A stretch of DNA of 64,000 bases from Neptuniibacter halophilus (GCF_030295765.1 NZ_AP027292.1:3877408-3941407), one strand, 5' to 3'; counted from the stretch's first letter, positions 1 through 8,660 are shown. The notes: generated by a model not told the origin, from the letters alone. Made by a program: numbers and translations.

Positions 1-2
1 CG

Positions 3-377
3 CGCCCGATCCGAATTCAGGCCGGCGAGATTCTTGATAACGGCATGTATGAGCTGGACGGATATATCGCCGTAGGCCGCGGTCGCTATCTGCACTTTCG
101 CCCGGACCTTTATCTCAGCCAGCGGCTGAGTCCTGCACAGACAGAACAACTTAAACGCAGCCCGGGCAAACAGCAGCCTGACACCAGCACGGCCGCCATG
201 CTCAGCATGCAGAGCAGCAGCACCGCTGTCAGCACCCTCAGCTCAGCACAGTTCCCGGTGATTCCGCAGATTCTGACCGTACATCAGGATCAGGCAAGAA
301 GGATGCGCTCATCCGAGCTGCACTACATCGACCACCCACTGCTGGGAATTGTGGTTCAGATCACGCCGGTTAACTAA
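3..377 (+). CDS. csiV: CsiV family peptidoglycan-binding protein, C-terminal part (5' end outside window)
   Basis: The reading frame is open from the first bases of the window, so the ATG at 45 is internal and the true start lies upstream. The visible 125 or so residues contain the pattern typical of the CsiV family C-terminus: a YELDG segment, a RYLHF strand, and near the end RRMRSSELHYIDHPLLG followed by a short hydrophobic tail. CsiV proteins are periplasmic or outer membrane-associated and bind peptidoglycan; in Vibrio CsiV is needed for growth on certain D-amino acids. A serine/alanine-rich low-complexity stretch lies between the two conserved parts. The assignment rests on remembered family motifs, not on an alignment. 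Confidence 0.7.
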   Translation, partial: RPIRIQAGEILDNGMYELDGYIAVGRGRYLHFRPDLYLSQRLSPAQTEQLKRSPGKQQPDTSTAAMLSMQSSSTAVSTLSSAQFPVIPQILTVHQDQARRMRSSELHYIDHPLLGIVVQITPVN

Positions 378-384
378 GCATTCC

Positions 385-407
385 AGCCCGGCCGGACCGG
401 CCGGGCT
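385..407 (+). terminator. GC-rich hairpin after csiV
   Basis: AGCCCGGCC and GGCCGGGCT form a nearly perfect stem eight bases after the csiV stop codon. There is no clear T-run behind it, so it may be a weak terminator or a 3'-end stabilising hairpin. Confidence 0.35.
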
Positions 408-492
408 CCCTCACGGCTTTAACACCCTGCCAGCAACCTGCTAACAACCCCACACCCCCGTACCGCTCTACTCCAGAGTAAATCGGACACAT

Positions 493-520
493 AAAAAAAC
501 GGTCAGCCGGATAACCGACT
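493..520 (-). terminator. Rho-independent terminator of the upp-uraA operon
   Basis: Read on the minus strand, GGTCAGTCGG and CCGGCTGACC form a ten-pair stem with one mismatch and a TTAT loop, followed by a run of T residues. It lies 34 bases after the uraA stop codon. Confidence 0.75.
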
Positions 521-553
521 GACCGCTTACAGAGTCAGTATTCTAAGTGTTAC

Positions 554-1840
554 TTAACGACCGTGTTTAACCATATCGTCAACCACTGCCTGCTCTTCGC
601 TGAGATCATCATGCTCAGGCTTAGCCTGCGGCAGAATCAGGTTCAGAACAATCGCCACAACACCGCAAAGACTTACGCCCTGCAGGTTCAGATCACCGCT
701 TCCGATCGCCATACCACCAATGCCAAATACCAGCGTAGTAGAAACAATCACCAGATTGCGCTGCTGAGCCATATCTACCCGCGCCTTAACCAGCGTATTC
801 AGCCCGACTGATGCGATTGAACCAAACAGCAGAATCAGAATACCGCCCATCACCGGTGAAGGTATGGTTTGCAGCAGCACGCCAAATTTAGCAACAAAAG
901 CGAGTAAAATGGCAAATACCGCAGCCCAGATCATCACGAGCGGATTAAATGAACGGGTCAGCATCACGGCACCGGTCACTTCCGAATAGGTGGTATTCGG
1001 CGGCCCACCAAACAGGGAAGCAGCCGACGTAGCCAGACCATCACCAAACAAGGTACGGTGCAGCCCCGGCTTTTTCAGGTAATCCTTGCCGGTGACATTG
1101 CTGATCGCCAGAATGTCGCCTACGTGCTCAATCGCAGGCGCGATAGCTACAGGCAACATAAACAGAATCGCCGCCAGACTGAACTCAGGCCAGACAAAGT
1201 CAGGCACCGCCAGCAAAGGCGCTTCAGATGCTTTACTCAGATCAACCATACCCATGAAATAGGCTGCCAGATAACCCACCAGCACACCGGAAAGAATCGG
1301 CACCAGACGGAAAATACCTTTGCCCAGCGTGGCTACCAGCAGAGTTGTCAGCAAAGCCACCATGGATACGATCATCGCATCTGCATAAGGAAACAGCTCC
1401 AGCGAACCGTCACCTGATCTCCCCATCGCCATATTTACCGCGATAGGCGCCAGCCCCAGACCGATCACCATAATGACCGGGCCGGTCACGACCGGCGGCA
1501 TGATCCGATGCAGAAAACCGGATCCACGCACTTTAACCAGCAGCGCCAGCAGCATGTAGACCACACCCGCTGCAAACAGCGCGCCCATGGTTGCCGCTAC
1601 ACCCCATGTCTGGGTGCTGTAAGTGATCGGCGCGATGAAAACAAAGGATGAGGCCAGAAAGATCGGTACCGTGCGCTGCGTCACAAACTGAAACAGCAAC
1701 GTACCAATACCCGCAGTAAACAGAGCCACGCTCGGATCAAGACCGGTCAGCAGCGGCATCAGCACCAGTGCGCCAAAGGCCACAAACAGCATCTGTGAGC
1801 CGGCCAGCACGGTACGCAGGCCCGACTGAGTATCACTCAT
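554..1840 (-). CDS. uraA: Uracil permease (NCS2 family)
   Basis: This 428-residue integral membrane protein is a uracil:proton symporter of the nucleobase NCS2 family, located in the inner membrane. The whole chain is rich in hydrophobic segments, matching the 14-helix UraA fold and the usual family length. Two acidic residues that line the uracil site in E. coli UraA are recognisable: Glu238 in the AIEHVGD motif and Glu287 in TTYSEVTG. It lies 15 bases downstream of upp with a GAGGGT ribosome binding site, so the two form the same upp-uraA operon as in E. coli: the permease brings uracil in and Upp traps it as UMP. A terminator follows directly. Confidence 0.93.
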   Translation of the reverse strand: MSDTQSGLRTVLAGSQMLFVAFGALVLMPLLTGLDPSVALFTAGIGTLLFQFVTQRTVPIFLASSFVFIAPITYSTQTWGVAATMGALFAAGVVYMLLALLVKVRGSGFLHRIMPPVVTGPVIMVIGLGLAPIAVNMAMGRSGDGSLELFPYADAMIVSMVALLTTLLVATLGKGIFRLVPILSGVLVGYLAAYFMGMVDLSKASEAPLLAVPDFVWPEFSLAAILFMLPVAIAPAIEHVGDILAISNVTGKDYLKKPGLHRTLFGDGLATSAASLFGGPPNTTYSEVTGAVMLTRSFNPLVMIWAAVFAILLAFVAKFGVLLQTIPSPVMGGILILLFGSIASVGLNTLVKARVDMAQQRNLVIVSTTLVFGIGGMAIGSGDLNLQGVSLCGVVAIVLNLILPQAKPEHDDLSEEQAVVDDMVKHGR

Positions 1841-1855
1841 AACACTACCCTCAGA

Positions 1856-2482
1856 TTATTTAGTGCCGAAAATTTTGTCCCCGGCATCACCCAGACCCGG
1901 AATAATATAGCCCTGTTCATTCAGGTGACTATCGATAGATGCGGTATACAGATCCACATCCGGGTGTGCTTCCTGTACCGCCTTAATCCCTTCGGGAGCC
2001 GCCACCAGAACCAGCGCACGAATGGTGTCACAACCCGCCTTTTTCAGCATATCGATGGTGGCAATCATTGAGCCGCCGGTAGCCAGCATCGGATCGATCA
2101 CCAGCGACATACGCTCTTCGATGTCGTTAGCCAGTTTCTCAAAATAGGCGACCGGCTCCAGAGTTTCTTCATCACGATACAGACCCACCACACTGATACG
2201 CGCTGTCGGTACCAGCTCGAGCACGCCGTCGAGCATACCGATACCGGCACGCAAGATCGGCACAACCGTAATCTTTTTGCCCTTGATTCGCTCGCAGGTC
2301 ACTTCACCACACCAGCCATCCAACTGATACTCTTCTAACTCAAGATCCTTGGTCGCTTCGTAAGTCAGCAGACAACCAACTTCAGCGGCCAACTGACGGA
2401 AACTGCGGGTACTCATTTCACTGGAACGCATCAAACCGATCTTATGCCGGACCAGGGGATGCTTTATCTCATGCACACTCAT
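1856..2482 (-). CDS. upp: Uracil phosphoribosyltransferase
   Basis: The enzyme makes UMP from uracil and PRPP in the cytoplasm (pyrimidine salvage). The 208 residues match the E. coli length exactly. The PRPP-binding loop is seen as DPMLATGGS at residues 130-138, and the uracil-binding C-terminal segment includes [11 protein letters not shown]. An earlier conserved stretch, [10 protein letters not shown], lies near residue 75. It is the first gene of the upp-uraA pair, and its 130-base leader carries a UUCG-loop hairpin that could affect expression. Confidence 0.96.
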   Translation of the reverse strand: MSVHEIKHPLVRHKIGLMRSSEMSTRSFRQLAAEVGCLLTYEATKDLELEEYQLDGWCGEVTCERIKGKKITVVPILRAGIGMLDGVLELVPTARISVVGLYRDEETLEPVAYFEKLANDIEERMSLVIDPMLATGGSMIATIDMLKKAGCDTIRALVLVAAPEGIKAVQEAHPDVDLYTASIDSHLNEQGYIIPGLGDAGDKIFGTK

Positions 2483-2510
2483 AACAAACCTCAGAGAACT
2501 GATACAGAAA

Positions 2511-2528
2511 CGCCGCCCGAAGGCGGCG
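2511..2528 (-). promoter_or_regulatory. TTCG-loop hairpin in the upp leader or 3' of ynaI
   Basis: On the minus strand CGCCGCC-TTCG-GGCGGCG forms a seven-pair GC stem with a very stable TTCG tetraloop, followed by TTTCT. It lies 29-46 bases upstream of the upp start. It could be a weak terminator for the upstream ynaI gene or an attenuator for upp; the T-run is too short to decide. Confidence 0.5.
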
Positions 2529-2612
2529 ATTTATGGCACAAAGATTAGCAAAACACGCTTTTCTTTTCATCCTAAAGTTGCATGGGTCTGAGCCCGGCAA
2601 TCCGGATTTCTG

Positions 2613-3746
2613 TCATGGCGATGCAGCCGCCTTCAGCATCTCAGGCTCCGGCTGAAACGGTTGTGCATCGGTATGCAGATGCACCGTGGTGGTCGGGTAA
2701 GCAATCTCAGCACCCTGTTCATCAATAATCTGCATAATCTTTACCATCACATCCTGCTTAATCTCATGAAAACGGATCCAGTTGGTAGTTTTGGTAAAGG
2801 TATAGATAAAGAAATCCAGAGATGAGGGCCCAAAGCGATCGAGATTCACGATCAGCGTCTGATTGGTATCGATGTCAGGATGCGCTTCAAGCATTGCACG
2901 CACCCGCTCAATCACCCGGGTAACCTGATCTGCATCCTGATAACGCAAACCAATATACTCATAGATCCGGCGGTTAGTCATGCGCGACGGATTTTCCACA
3001 GAGATACTCGCAAACGTTGCGTTAGGCACGTACAACGGGCGCTTATCAAAGGTCCGGATCCGGGTCTGGCGCCAGCCTATATTCTCAACCGTACCTTCAA
3101 TCTGCTTGTCAGGCGAACGTATCCAGTCACCTACTTTGAAAGGCCGGTCCAGATAAATCATCAGACCGCCAAAGAAATTAGCCAGCAGATCTTTTGCCGC
3201 AAAACCAACCGCGATGCCACCGATACCACCAAAGGCAAGAATCCCGGAGACACTGAAGCCGTAGCTCTGCATCACAATCAGCAGCATCAGAACCGATACA
3301 ATCAGGCGTAACAACCGCCCCAGAGCCGATACTGTAGTCTGGTCCATCGGCTTCTTCATCCGCTCGGGATCAATCAGCAGACGCTCCAGACGCTTGAGGA
3401 AACGAATACAGGCCCAGGCCAGTAAAAGGGTCACCACCAGATTCGGTAGCGGACTGTCAGAACTGAGAATTTCCAAATCGAAATTCTGCTCTGCCAGCTC
3501 AACCAGCCAGAAGGTGGCTGCAAGCCAGATAAGCAACAACAAGGGCTGGCGGATCGAGCGAAGAAAAATATCATCAAACCGCAGGCTGCTGCGCTCTGCC
3601 TTGGCGATCAGCCTGCGCAGCGCTGAGCGCAAAACAACATGCACCACCAGACCCAGTAACAGAATAATGCTGGACAGTATCATCCAGGCAGCATCGGAGA
3701 ACTGCGGAAAATACTCCGCCAGCATTCGATTTAACAACTCAATCAT
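2613..3746 (-). CDS. ynaI: Mechanosensitive ion channel, YnaI-like (MscS family)
   Basis: This 377-residue inner membrane protein has the MscS core, which releases solutes when membrane tension rises. Hydrophobic segments are near residues 20-40, 67-85, 103-117 and 144-162. The glycine/alanine-rich pore helix is at about 172-194 and is followed by the beta domain with RPFKVGDWIRSPD, the VENIGW strand and the PNATF motif. The segment from RPLYVPN to MTNRR closely recalls E. coli YnaI, a low-conductance channel. The last 60 residues form the cytoplasmic vestibule. The next gene upstream, nagZ, ends only three bases before this start, so the two are probably co-transcribed. Confidence 0.88.
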   Translation of the reverse strand: MIELLNRMLAEYFPQFSDAAWMILSSIILLLGLVVHVVLRSALRRLIAKAERSSLRFDDIFLRSIRQPLLLLIWLAATFWLVELAEQNFDLEILSSDSPLPNLVVTLLLAWACIRFLKRLERLLIDPERMKKPMDQTTVSALGRLLRLIVSVLMLLIVMQSYGFSVSGILAFGGIGGIAVGFAAKDLLANFFGGLMIYLDRPFKVGDWIRSPDKQIEGTVENIGWRQTRIRTFDKRPLYVPNATFASISVENPSRMTNRRIYEYIGLRYQDADQVTRVIERVRAMLEAHPDIDTNQTLIVNLDRFGPSSLDFFIYTFTKTTNWIRFHEIKQDVMVKIMQIIDEQGAEIAYPTTTVHLHTDAQPFQPEPEMLKAAASP

Positions 3747-3749
3747 AAA

Positions 3750-4763
3750 TCAATCACCCAATAATCGCTGCGCCAACTGCTGCCCTCGCAGCAAACGTTC
3801 CGGCTGAAGCTGCCACTGTGCCCCCTTGAGCCGGGAAATCGACGATAGCGGACGACAACCGGATGACTCAAGATACTCAAGAATCTCCAGTGTACCCTGC
3901 CGCTCATTACAACACAGTAACGCCTGACACCCCGCCGCAAGCGCATGCCGCGCCCGGTCAGCGTAACCGCCAACCGCGTGAGCCGCCTTCATGCTGAGAT
4001 CATCACTGAATATAACACCCGTAAACCCGAGCTTCTGCCGCAACACCTCCTGCAACCAGAACGATGAGAAACCCGCTGGCGCAGCGTCACAACGCGGATA
4101 CAGCACATGAGCAAACATCATGGCGGCAACCCCCTGCTCAACAGCACGGCGGAACGGCAGCAAATCGCTATCCCACAGCTGCCCGAACTCCCGCTCATCG
4201 AGCGCATCATGCAGGTGCGTATCCGCATCGGCCCAGCCATGACCGGGAAAATGCTTCACCGTAGCCACCATACCTGCGTCCTGCATCCCCTGAATATAAG
4301 CCCGGGACAGCGCGCAGACATCCTCTGCATTATCAGCGAAGGCGCGATCTCCTATCACCGTATTACGGCCATAATCCACGTCCAGCACCGGCGCAAAGCT
4401 CAGATCAACATCGAGCTGGCGCAACTCAGCAGCCATCAGATAAGCCAGATCTGCCGCCTGCTCAAGACCCTGTTGCGGATGACGCTTATAGTCATCGGCC
4501 AACGCCTTCACTGCCGGCAAACGGGCCACCCCCTGCCTGAGCCGCTGTACCCGGCCGCCTTCCTGATCGAGACTGATAATAAGCTCAGGACGCACCGCAC
4601 GAACACAGCGGACCAGCTCTGCCACCTGCTCAGCACTTTCCGTATTACGGCCAAACAGAATAATGCCGCCAATCAGCGGGTTCTGTAGCAGCGCCGCTTC
4701 CTCCGGCTGCAGTATGGTGCCATCAAGATCAAGAAATAGGGTTGCTTCGGTCATAGATCTCAT
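3750..4763 (-). CDS. nagZ: Beta-N-acetylhexosaminidase NagZ
   Basis: NagZ is a cytoplasmic glycoside hydrolase of family 3 that removes N-acetylglucosamine from recycled muropeptides. In many gammaproteobacteria its product signals beta-lactamase induction. The 337 residues have the single TIM-barrel domain with the catalytic loop KHFPGHG at 170-176 and the nucleophile aspartate in FSDDLSM at 252-258. The start overlaps the stop of the L,D-transpeptidase gene by four bases (ATGA); a second in-frame ATG three codons later gives a more usual N-terminus. Having psrA, L,D-transpeptidase and nagZ in one run links wall recycling with a fatty-acid-responsive regulator, as in Pseudomonas, where psrA and nagZ are also neighbours. 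Confidence 0.94.
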   Translation of the reverse strand: MRSMTEATLFLDLDGTILQPEEAALLQNPLIGGIILFGRNTESAEQVAELVRCVRAVRPELIISLDQEGGRVQRLRQGVARLPAVKALADDYKRHPQQGLEQAADLAYLMAAELRQLDVDLSFAPVLDVDYGRNTVIGDRAFADNAEDVCALSRAYIQGMQDAGMVATVKHFPGHGWADADTHLHDALDEREFGQLWDSDLLPFRRAVEQGVAAMMFAHVLYPRCDAAPAGFSSFWLQEVLRQKLGFTGVIFSDDLSMKAAHAVGGYADRARHALAAGCQALLCCNERQGTLEILEYLESSGCRPLSSISRLKGAQWQLQPERLLRGQQLAQRLLGD

Positions 4764-5239
4764 TCTTCTATCAAAATGCGGGTGCCGGGTTCTACCCGAT
4801 CGAACAGCTCAATAAGGTCGGTGTTACGCATGCGGATACAGCCATGGGAACGGGCCTCCCCCATAGGCTCGGTATCAGGGGTACCGTGAATGTAGATATA
4901 ACGCTGCATGGTATCGACCTTACCGAGGCGGTTTACGCCGGGCTCCAGACCACTGAGCCAGAGAATCCGGCTGAGAATCCAGTCCCGCCCCGGGTGCTCA
5001 GCCGCAAGCTGAGCAGAGTAGATTTCACCGGTGAAGCGACGACCAACCAGCACCGCATTCAGCGGCAGGTCATGGCCAATTTTTGCGCGAATATAATGCA
5101 TTCCACGCGGCGTACAACCGGAGTTTTTTAATTCGCCGGGGCCGTTAAGGGCGGTCGATATGGAATAGGAGGCCACGAGCCTCTCCCCCTCCATCAGACG
5201 GAGAGACTGCCGGGCGATGGAGAGGTGCAGGGAAAACAT
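4760..5239 (-). CDS. L,D-transpeptidase (YkuD) family protein
   Basis: The protein is about 159 residues and consists almost wholly of a YkuD catalytic domain. The signature HGTPD followed by SHGCIRM near the C-terminus supplies the catalytic histidine and cysteine. L,D-transpeptidases make or exchange peptidoglycan crosslinks in the periplasm. No signal peptide or membrane anchor is visible from any start, which is unusual; many short YkuD proteins of this kind are annotated without known localisation. The chosen ATG lies two bases after the psrA stop codon (a TTG five codons earlier is possible), suggesting translational coupling. Its own stop overlaps the nagZ start. Confidence 0.85.
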   Translation of the reverse strand: MFSLHLSIARQSLRLMEGERLVASYSISTALNGPGELKNSGCTPRGMHYIRAKIGHDLPLNAVLVGRRFTGEIYSAQLAAEHPGRDWILSRILWLSGLEPGVNRLGKVDTMQRYIYIHGTPDTEPMGEARSHGCIRMRNTDLIELFDRVEPGTRILIEE

Positions 5240-5241
5240 GA

Positions 5242-5901
5242 TCAGAGTCGGCAAAAATAGGTTTTATCAGCCCGCGCCTGCAAGCCGGCAGACAAGACCG
5301 GGATCATCCGATGAAGGATAATTTCGACTTCTGCACCGGTTGAAAATTCACGTTTTTCCAGAGCATGCAGGGTATGGTAGTTAGACAGGGTAAAGGTGAT
5401 ACTGCCCAGCATGAAATGCAAGCGCCAGAAGAACTCATCGTCCTCCATCGGCGCGGCATCATGACGTAGCAACCGGATGAAAGGCATCAGCTTACTCTGG
5501 TAGCGACCCAGCAGGAATTCACGCAGCTCTTCCTGATTTTTCATATAGGAGAGCTCAAGCAAACGCATAAATACCGCCAGTGCATTTACGTTTTCACGGT
5601 TAACCACCAGCAACGCCCGCATCAGCATCTCCAGCAGCTCTTCTAGTGAAGGCTGGCCGGCAGAAGTCACTGAGAGGCGCTCATCCAGCATCGATTCAAG
5701 CTGACTGCACAACGGATTGAGAAACTTCTCAGCGACCGCCTGGATCAGCCCTTTTTTAGAACCAAAGTGATAGTTAATTGCTGCCAGGTTCACTTCAGCA
5801 CGACTGGTAATCTGACGCACAGTGGTCTCGGTAAAACCCTGCTCTGCAAATAGCGATTCTGCAGCCTTGACGATACTTGCGGATGTCCCTTTGTGTTGCA
5901 T
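5242..5901 (-). CDS. psrA: TetR family regulator, PsrA-like
   Basis: The 219-residue protein has an N-terminal TetR helix-turn-helix in which the recognition region reads VNLAAINYHFGSKKGLI, nearly the same as in Pseudomonas PsrA. The C-terminal half also follows PsrA, including FWRLHFMLG. PsrA in Pseudomonas is a repressor that binds long-chain fatty acids, controls beta-oxidation genes and itself, and activates rpoS. A PsrA-type inverted repeat lies just upstream of the ribosome binding site GGAG. The genetic position next to nagZ is the same as in Pseudomonas, which supports the name. The ligand here is inferred only. Confidence 0.8.
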   Translation of the reverse strand: MQHKGTSASIVKAAESLFAEQGFTETTVRQITSRAEVNLAAINYHFGSKKGLIQAVAEKFLNPLCSQLESMLDERLSVTSAGQPSLEELLEMLMRALLVVNRENVNALAVFMRLLELSYMKNQEELREFLLGRYQSKLMPFIRLLRHDAAPMEDDEFFWRLHFMLGSITFTLSNYHTLHALEKREFSTGAEVEIILHRMIPVLSAGLQARADKTYFCRL

Positions 5902-5909
5902 CAGTTCTC

Positions 5910-5923
5910 CAAACCAGCGTTTA
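5910..5923 (-). promoter_or_regulatory. Candidate PsrA operator
   Basis: CAAAC-N4-GTTTA lies 9-22 bases upstream of the psrA start and adjoins its ribosome binding site. The described PsrA site is an inverted repeat of (G/C)AAAC and GTTT(G/C) with a 2-4 base spacer, so nine of ten arm positions match. Autorepression would be expected. Confidence 0.5.
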
Positions 5924-5984
5924 AAACAGTAAACCGTAGATTATAACGGCAATACCGGCACTGAAATCAAGTCAGATAATACCT

Positions 5985-7049
5985 TTAGCGAGTCCAGGTG
6001 CGGGCCTGAGTAAGGCGCCCCCACCAACGCGTCAACACGCGATCACCGGAATCGACCGCCAGATCAGATATTTTATCCTGCAGGCTTTTCTTCTCTTCAT
6101 AACGAACAATAAAGATATCGGCCTGATCCGCTGCATCCATCAGGTATTGATCTGAAGTAGACAACTCATCGATCAGCTTATTTTCCAGCGCCTGCTTACC
6201 AAACCAGATCTCACCGGTGGCAACAGAATTAATATCGACCTGTGGCCGATATTCCTGAACAAAACCTTTAAACAGATCGTGGGTTTCCTCCAGTTCCTGA
6301 ACAAATTTTTCACGCCCTTTTTCCGTGTTCTCGCCGAATACGGTCAGGGTGCGCTTGTATTCACCGGCGGTCAGCACTTCGTAGTCGATATCATTCTTTT
6401 TCAGCAAGCGGTGGAAATTCGGCAACTGCGCAATAACACCAATCGAACCCACGATCGCAAATGGTGCCGCTAACAGTTTATCTGCAAGGCAGGCCATCAT
6501 GTATCCACCGCTGGCAGCCACCCGGTCAACACAGATCGTCAATGGAATCTGCTTGCGCTTAATCCGCTCAATCTGAGACGAAGCAAGACCATATTCATGC
6601 ACCATACCGCCGGGGCTTTCCAGACGGATAACGATCTCGTCTTCAGCTTCTGCCAGTAACAGGACGGCCGAGATCTCCTGACGCAGCGGTTCCACTTCAC
6701 TGGCTTTTACATCGCCGTCAAAATCAAGCACGAAGATCCGCTTGCGATGCGCCTCTTCCTCTTCAGGCTGCTTGTTTTTCTTACGTGCTTTTTTCTCTTC
6801 TTTCTCTTTCTTCTTCTCGGCTTTGTGCAGCGCTTTGAGCTCCTCTTTATCGAGAATGGCGTCTTCCAGCGCCTCTTTCATATCCAGCAGCTCATCATTG
6901 AAGTGAATCACTTCAATATCCCCGTGTTTTGCATCTTTACGGGAACGGGAGGAGACCACGGCGATGCCAGCCACCAGCGCGATAATTGCGAAAACCACAG
7001 TGACAGATTTAGCCAGAAACAGACCGTAATCAGTGAAAAACTCAACCAC
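5985..7049 (-). CDS. sohB: SohB-type peptidase S49 (inner membrane protease)
   Basis: The product is a membrane-anchored serine protease of the signal peptide peptidase A clan. A single N-terminal membrane segment is followed by a long lysine/glutamate-rich stretch (probable coiled coil), then the S49 domain with the serine motif ASGGYMMA and the lysine of GEYKRTLT. I chose a GTG start at 7049 because it has a GGAG site eight bases upstream and the N-terminus then matches E. coli SohB (354 against 349 residues). An upstream GTG at 7118 has no ribosome binding site. E. coli SohB was found as a multicopy suppressor of htrA. It is divergent from the SCP2 gene. Confidence 0.88.
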   Translation of the reverse strand: MVEFFTDYGLFLAKSVTVVFAIIALVAGIAVVSSRSRKDAKHGDIEVIHFNDELLDMKEALEDAILDKEELKALHKAEKKKEKEEKKARKKNKQPEEEEAHRKRIFVLDFDGDVKASEVEPLRQEISAVLLLAEAEDEIVIRLESPGGMVHEYGLASSQIERIKRKQIPLTICVDRVAASGGYMMACLADKLLAAPFAIVGSIGVIAQLPNFHRLLKKNDIDYEVLTAGEYKRTLTVFGENTEKGREKFVQELEETHDLFKGFVQEYRPQVDINSVATGEIWFGKQALENKLIDELSTSDQYLMDAADQADIFIVRYEEKKSLQDKISDLAVDSGDRVLTRWWGRLTQARTWTR

Positions 7050-7136
7050 AGAGAAAACTCCGAAATTAACTATAGGAAGAAGGTGAGCTAATGTATCATA
7101 CTTCCCTCCGTTACCCACCTAGTTTAAGGCTCAGAC

Positions 7137-7472
7137 ATGCCCCAAGAGATATCCGTCGCCAAAGTCATTGAGAAGCTTCCAGGTCGTTTTGTACGAGAGA
7201 ATGCAGAGGACTTTACAGCGACCTTTCAGTTCCTGCTGGAGGATGAACAGGATTTCTTTATTCAGGTGGCCGATCAGGCCTGCGAGATCAAGCCCGGCGA
7301 ACACCCGGACCCGGATGTCACCCTGATTATGGAAGCGGCCACCATGATCGAGGTCATCAATGGCGAGAAAGACGGCATGAGCGCCTTCCTCAGTGGCAAG
7401 CTGCGTGCCGAAGGCAACATCATGCTTGCCACCAAACTGGGCAAACTATTCAGCCGGGAAAAACAGAGCTGA
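7137..7472 (+). CDS. SCP2 sterol-binding domain protein
   Basis: This 111-residue protein is a stand-alone SCP2-like domain, a fold with a hydrophobic tunnel for lipids. The typical ending, in which GKLRAEGNIMLATKLGKLF follows an MSAFLSG segment, is clear. Bacterial members are thought to bind lipids or acyl chains, but their role is not established. The gene is divergent from sohB with an 87-base gap to the chosen sohB start. Its last 27 bases overlap the 3' end of nudC on the other strand. Confidence 0.85.
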   Translation: MPQEISVAKVIEKLPGRFVRENAEDFTATFQFLLEDEQDFFIQVADQACEIKPGEHPDPDVTLIMEAATMIEVINGEKDGMSAFLSGKLRAEGNIMLATKLGKLFSREKQS

Positions 7473-8294
7473 TCCGGAATCCAGCTCAACTCCCTGTTCA
7501 GCAAAAAAACGATCAATCAGGCGTCTGGCAATTGTGAATTTCGGCGGCAGATTTGGCAGATCATCAACACTGAACCATTGAGCATCAAGAATCTCGACCC
7601 CGTCCGGCCTGAGCTCACCTGCCGCGTAGTCCGCCATAAAACCGAGCATAAATGAGTGCGGGAAGGGCCAGGACTGGCTGAAGCAGTACTCAATATTCTT
7701 CACCTCAATGCCCACCTCTTCCATCACCTCCCGCGCCACTGCGGATTCAGCACTTTCCCCGGCCTCAATAAATCCTGCCAGCGTGCTGTACCGATCAGAA
7801 TTAAATTTTGCCGCATTCGCCAGCAGGCAGCGCTCGCCGTCACGTACCAGAACAATGATACAAGGCGAGATGCGCGGATACTGATGGTGTCCGCAACCCG
7901 TGCAAACTTTGGCCATTTCATCCTTATGCAGGCTCAGGGGAGTCGCACAGCGCGGGCAGTAACGGAAAGATTCATACCAGATGGCGATCTGAGCTGCCGA
8001 TGACAGCATCACATATTCTGCCTCGGTATTGATACCACCCAGCAGGCTGCGCAGACCCAGCAACTGTTCCCGATTCACACCATCAGGCAAGCACTTGCTG
8101 CGCAGAATCGCCAGCTCCAGCGATTGCCCTGTTATCAGCCCCAGAGGCAACGTGACCTCAACGTCCAGATCAGCCAGTTGTTCAGCCGTACAGCGTATAA
8201 CGCCCTGTTCAGTCCCCAGCAGGCGCTCCTGACAGGCCAGCAGGTATTCAGTATTTGATTCGGACAAAAATTTCTCCTTAAGTACTGCAGACAA
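7446..8294 (-). CDS. nudC: NAD(+) diphosphatase / NAD-capped RNA decapping hydrolase NudC
   Basis: NudC cleaves NADH to NMNH and AMP and removes NAD caps from RNA. The 282-residue chain has an N-terminal domain, a zinc ribbon with CPRC and CTGC pairs, and a Nudix box starting GFIEAGESAE and ending EVMEEVGI. The NudC-specific SQSWPFPHS motif, which separates these enzymes from other Nudix hydrolases, follows it. Length is slightly above E. coli NudC (257). It is convergent with the SCP2 gene, with a 27-base overlap. Confidence 0.94.
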   Translation of the reverse strand: MSAVLKEKFLSESNTEYLLACQERLLGTEQGVIRCTAEQLADLDVEVTLPLGLITGQSLELAILRSKCLPDGVNREQLLGLRSLLGGINTEAEYVMLSSAAQIAIWYESFRYCPRCATPLSLHKDEMAKVCTGCGHHQYPRISPCIIVLVRDGERCLLANAAKFNSDRYSTLAGFIEAGESAESAVAREVMEEVGIEVKNIEYCFSQSWPFPHSFMLGFMADYAAGELRPDGVEILDAQWFSVDDLPNLPPKFTIARRLIDRFFAEQGVELDSGSALFFPAE

Positions 8295-8660
8295 AAGTAC
8301 CGCAGATATACACCCGCCAAATCCGCGATAATACGCCCGGCGGCGTCCATAGAAAATGCTAAGAAAACGACCTGTTCGCAGGTGAAGAGCGCAATTTTAT
8401 GCGCTGAGGCAGTAGTTTAGTCTTCAGCTTTAATAACTCAACTGCTACCCTTACGCCTGATTTTAATAACCCATGAATTTAAGGAATCTGCAAAACGATC
8501 CAGAACTCATTCTGAGTGCGTTAAATCAACCGCGTGCGCAGCCTCCAGCCTAGCGGAACGGCGATCCCTTTCCAACTGCGCTGACAATGCACCCTTGTGT
8601 TTGACGCTGCTGGTTGCCCCTACCGGCCAATCAGCGCTTTTCGAGCCATCCGACCTCAGC
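8295..8660. other. Non-coding stretch between nudC and the nhaB leader
   Basis: No open frame with a ribosome binding site or recognisable product was found. Two small hairpins lie at its left end: ACCTG-TTCG-CAGGT near 8370-8383 and GCGCA-ATTTTA-TGCGC near 8390-8405, both upstream of nudC. The rest looks unstructured by eye. Confidence 0.4.

Noticed and set aside
2540..2580. PurR-type operator upstream of upp
   Set aside because: A GCAAAAC...GCTTTTC arrangement is present, but the half-sites are spaced wrongly for the PurR consensus.
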